This document shows, one piece after another, positions 23,503 to 24,810 of a DNA stretch of 24,810 nt. Made by a program: the position numbers and the translations under genes. The notes beneath the pieces were generated by a model. The model did not search any database. It saw only the letters and a program-made list of their open reading frames with translations, and was not told the origin of the DNA. This DNA is from JAAZDN01 sp964440875 (GTDB taxonomy: Bacteria; Bacillota_I; Bacilli_A; Erysipelotrichales; Erysipelotrichaceae): NCBI GenBank assembly GCA_964440875.1, contig CAYTTS010000014.1, positions 1-24,810 on the forward strand. Direction: 5' to 3'. Position 1 is the first letter of the stretch. The number at the start of each line of letters is the position of its first letter.

Positions 23503-23739
23503 TTATCCGAAGAAAATTAAGATAAATGCGATTAGTAATCCGTAAATAGCAGCAGTCTCTGCAATACCTGCCCCTAAGATTAACATTGTTCTAATTTGGT
23601 TTTCTGCTTCAGGATTTTTTCCTACTGCTTCAACAGCTTTAGCTGCAGCATATCCCTGTCCTAATGTTGAAAAAATACCTGTCATAACTGCAAGTGCAGC
23701 TGCGATAGCTACTAAGCCATCTCCAATTGTTCTACCCAT
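23503..23739 (-). CDS. atpE: F1Fo ATP synthase c subunit, Na+-type ligand set
   Basis: This 78-residue two-helix protein forms the rotating ring. Helix 1 ends with STLGQGYAAAKAVEAVGKNPEA, and helix 2 carries GIAETAAIYGLLIAF. Gln28, Glu61, Thr62 and Tyr66 line up with Gln32, Glu65, Ser66 and Tyr70 of the Na+-translocating Ilyobacter tartaricus ring. That is the ligand pattern for Na+ rather than a plain proton site. The polar loop is GKNPE rather than the common RQP. Confidence 0.95.
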   Translation of the reverse strand: MGRTIGDGLVAIAAALAVMTGIFSTLGQGYAAAKAVEAVGKNPEAENQIRTMLILGAGIAETAAIYGLLIAFILIFFG

Positions 23740-23754
23740 AAATAAATTCTCCTT

Positions 23755-24447
23755 CTATTCGGTAAACTCGACCGAAACTAATATTGATGTTAGCGTCATA
23801 AACAAGAATGCTTGTAAAAAGCCCGCGAACAAATCAAAATATAAATGTATGATCGGCGCAATAATTACACCAAATACGTTAATACCACCAATTACAGGCA
23901 CAAAGCTACTTAGCCATGCTGTAAAGGCATATAACATACTCATGATTATTCCCCCCGATAAAACATTTCCAAACAAACGCATTGATAAACTGATTAAAGG
24001 GGCAACTGCTCCAAAGATGTTAGGAATAACAAATGGGAAGAATGGTTCAAAGAAACCTTTGATATATCCTTTAAGTCCATTTTGATTAATACTGACACCT
24101 TGTATCAATAACCAAGTTATTAATGCAAATACTAAAGTAACACTTAAACTGCTCGTAGGCGTTTCAAAACCTAGTAATCCGACTGTGTTAGCTAAAAGTA
24201 AATATATAAAGACAGATCCAAGATAAGCCGAGAATTTCGGTCCATGTTTTTTCCCCATATTAGTTACTATCATATTGTGAATTGTATCAACATATAATAT
24301 TCCTAATTGAAGAAAACCTCGAGGGTTGTCTTTAACATCCAAACTCTTAACTTTCTTACTTAACAGCAAAATAATTGTAGAAATTATTAACGTTACTACA
24401 ATAATAGAAACTTGTTCTGCTGCAAGTAAGTCGATAATTTTACTCAT
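23755..24447 (-). CDS. atpB: F1Fo ATP synthase a subunit
   Basis: This 230-residue membrane stator forms the ion half-channels. The essential Arg157 sits in LISLSMRLFGNVLSGG (151-166). Five or six hydrophobic helices are visible, including one ending at IHLYFDLFAGFLQAFLFMTL. I chose the ATG at 24445-24447, with GGAGGT 7 nt upstream; an in-frame TTG at 24460-24462 lies within that ribosome binding site region. It overlaps atpI by 8 nt. Confidence 0.96.
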   Translation of the reverse strand: MSKIIDLLAAEQVSIIVVTLIISTIILLLSKKVKSLDVKDNPRGFLQLGILYVDTIHNMIVTNMGKKHGPKFSAYLGSVFIYLLLANTVGLLGFETPTSSLSVTLVFALITWLLIQGVSINQNGLKGYIKGFFEPFFPFVIPNIFGAVAPLISLSMRLFGNVLSGGIIMSMLYAFTAWLSSFVPVIGGINVFGVIIAPIIHLYFDLFAGFLQAFLFMTLTSILVSVEFTE

Positions 24448-24781
24448 TATTTCTACCTCCAATGGCTGATCCCGTTATAAACGAGAATGCTCTTTCCGCA
24501 ATAAAAGTTAAAGCAACACCGAACGGATTAAATAACTGTTGGAAAAAGAATGAAATAGCTAAGGCTACCGCCATAATTAATAAAACAGCAAAAAAGTGTG
24601 AAAACACGATTCTACTGCTTAAGTTATCACTATTCATTATTCGCTCTTCCATGTTATTACGAGAAAATTTAATTGCCTCTAGTGCTAATAGCGCTAGTAA
24701 AATACCCAGTGAAATAGAGTAATCGACAAACAAAAATGCGATTGCCACAATTACACCTAATATTTTAAAACTAAATTTCAT
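24440..24781 (-). CDS. atpI: AtpI-like membrane protein
   Basis: This protein of 113 residues has four hydrophobic segments (about 6-38 as two, 60-85, 90-105). It lies directly before atpB, the position of atpI. AtpI proteins help assemble the c ring or transport ions and are poorly conserved, so position and topology carry the call. I chose the ATG at 24779-24781 with AAGGAA 9 nt upstream; the GTG three codons earlier is too close. The operon promoter lies outside the window. Confidence 0.75.
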   Translation of the reverse strand: MKFSFKILGVIVAIAFLFVDYSISLGILLALLALEAIKFSRNNMEERIMNSDNLSSRIVFSHFFAVLLIMAVALAISFFFQQLFNPFGVALTFIAERAFSFITGSAIGGRNNE

Positions 24782-24810
24782 AATAAACACTTCCTTCGGC
24801 CATATAAATA

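Noticed and set aside
1..24810. CRISPR array, tRNA or rRNA genes, integrase or transposase genes
   Set aside because: No regularly spaced repeats, cloverleaf-like stretches, rRNA text or recombinase motifs were seen.

Overview
The window is AT-rich and every gene I can support lies on the minus strand; the plus-strand open frames are shadows. The content fits a low-GC Firmicutes/Mollicutes-type bacterium. Consensus sigma-A-like promoters (TTGACA, 17 bp, TATAAT-like), strong AGGAGG ribosome binding sites and U-tract terminators are all visible. Gene order closely follows the Bacillus cysS-mrnC-rlmB-(yacP)-sigH-rpmG-secE-nusG-rplK-rplA-rplJ-rplL-rsmC-rpoB segment. TGA is used as a stop (rsmC) and Trp is read from TGG in the genes I checked, so the code is the standard bacterial one, not the Mycoplasma code. 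RpoB has Asn at the position equivalent to E. coli His526, a residue associated with natural rifampicin insensitivity in Mollicutes. A walled-code-11 relative of Acholeplasma/Izemoplasma-like lineages is my best guess, but this is inference.

Layout in transcription order (high to low coordinates). 24.8-18.4 kb: complete F1Fo ATP synthase operon atpI-B-E-F-H-A-G-D-C, ending in a GNRA-loop terminator. 18.2-16.0 kb: four poorly characterised genes, namely a lipoprotein, a membrane-anchored protein, a small two-helix membrane protein and a GNAT-fold protein with a decayed cofactor loop. 15.9-13.5 kb: gapA with a consensus promoter and terminator, then an ALDH3-type aldehyde dehydrogenase. 13.5-10.4 kb: cysS-mrnC-rlmB and a SigH-like sigma factor, with their own promoter and a UNCG-loop terminator. 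10.3-9.4 kb: an AEC-family permease inserted into the otherwise conserved order. 9.3-8.2 kb: rpmG-secE-nusG, with an unusually long NusG. 8.1-6.5 kb: a two-gene ABC exporter, also an insertion. 6.2-0 kb: rplK-rplA, rplJ-rplL-rsmC and rpoB, which runs off the left end.

The best-supported and most interesting signals are regulatory and structural. They are an L1-binding mimic in the rplK leader, an L10-leader RNA with attenuator before rplJ, a perfect 13-bp terminator hairpin inside the rsmC coding sequence just after rplL, and a private rpoB promoter overlapping the rsmC stop codon. On the protein side they are an approximately 100-residue helical N-terminal extension on NusG, an approximately 130-residue expansion in RpoB, and a c subunit with Na+-type ligands. 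I found no CRISPR array, rRNA, tRNA or intact mobile element. I cannot point to a clearly new multi-gene system; the 16.0-18.2 kb cluster is the least explained part.
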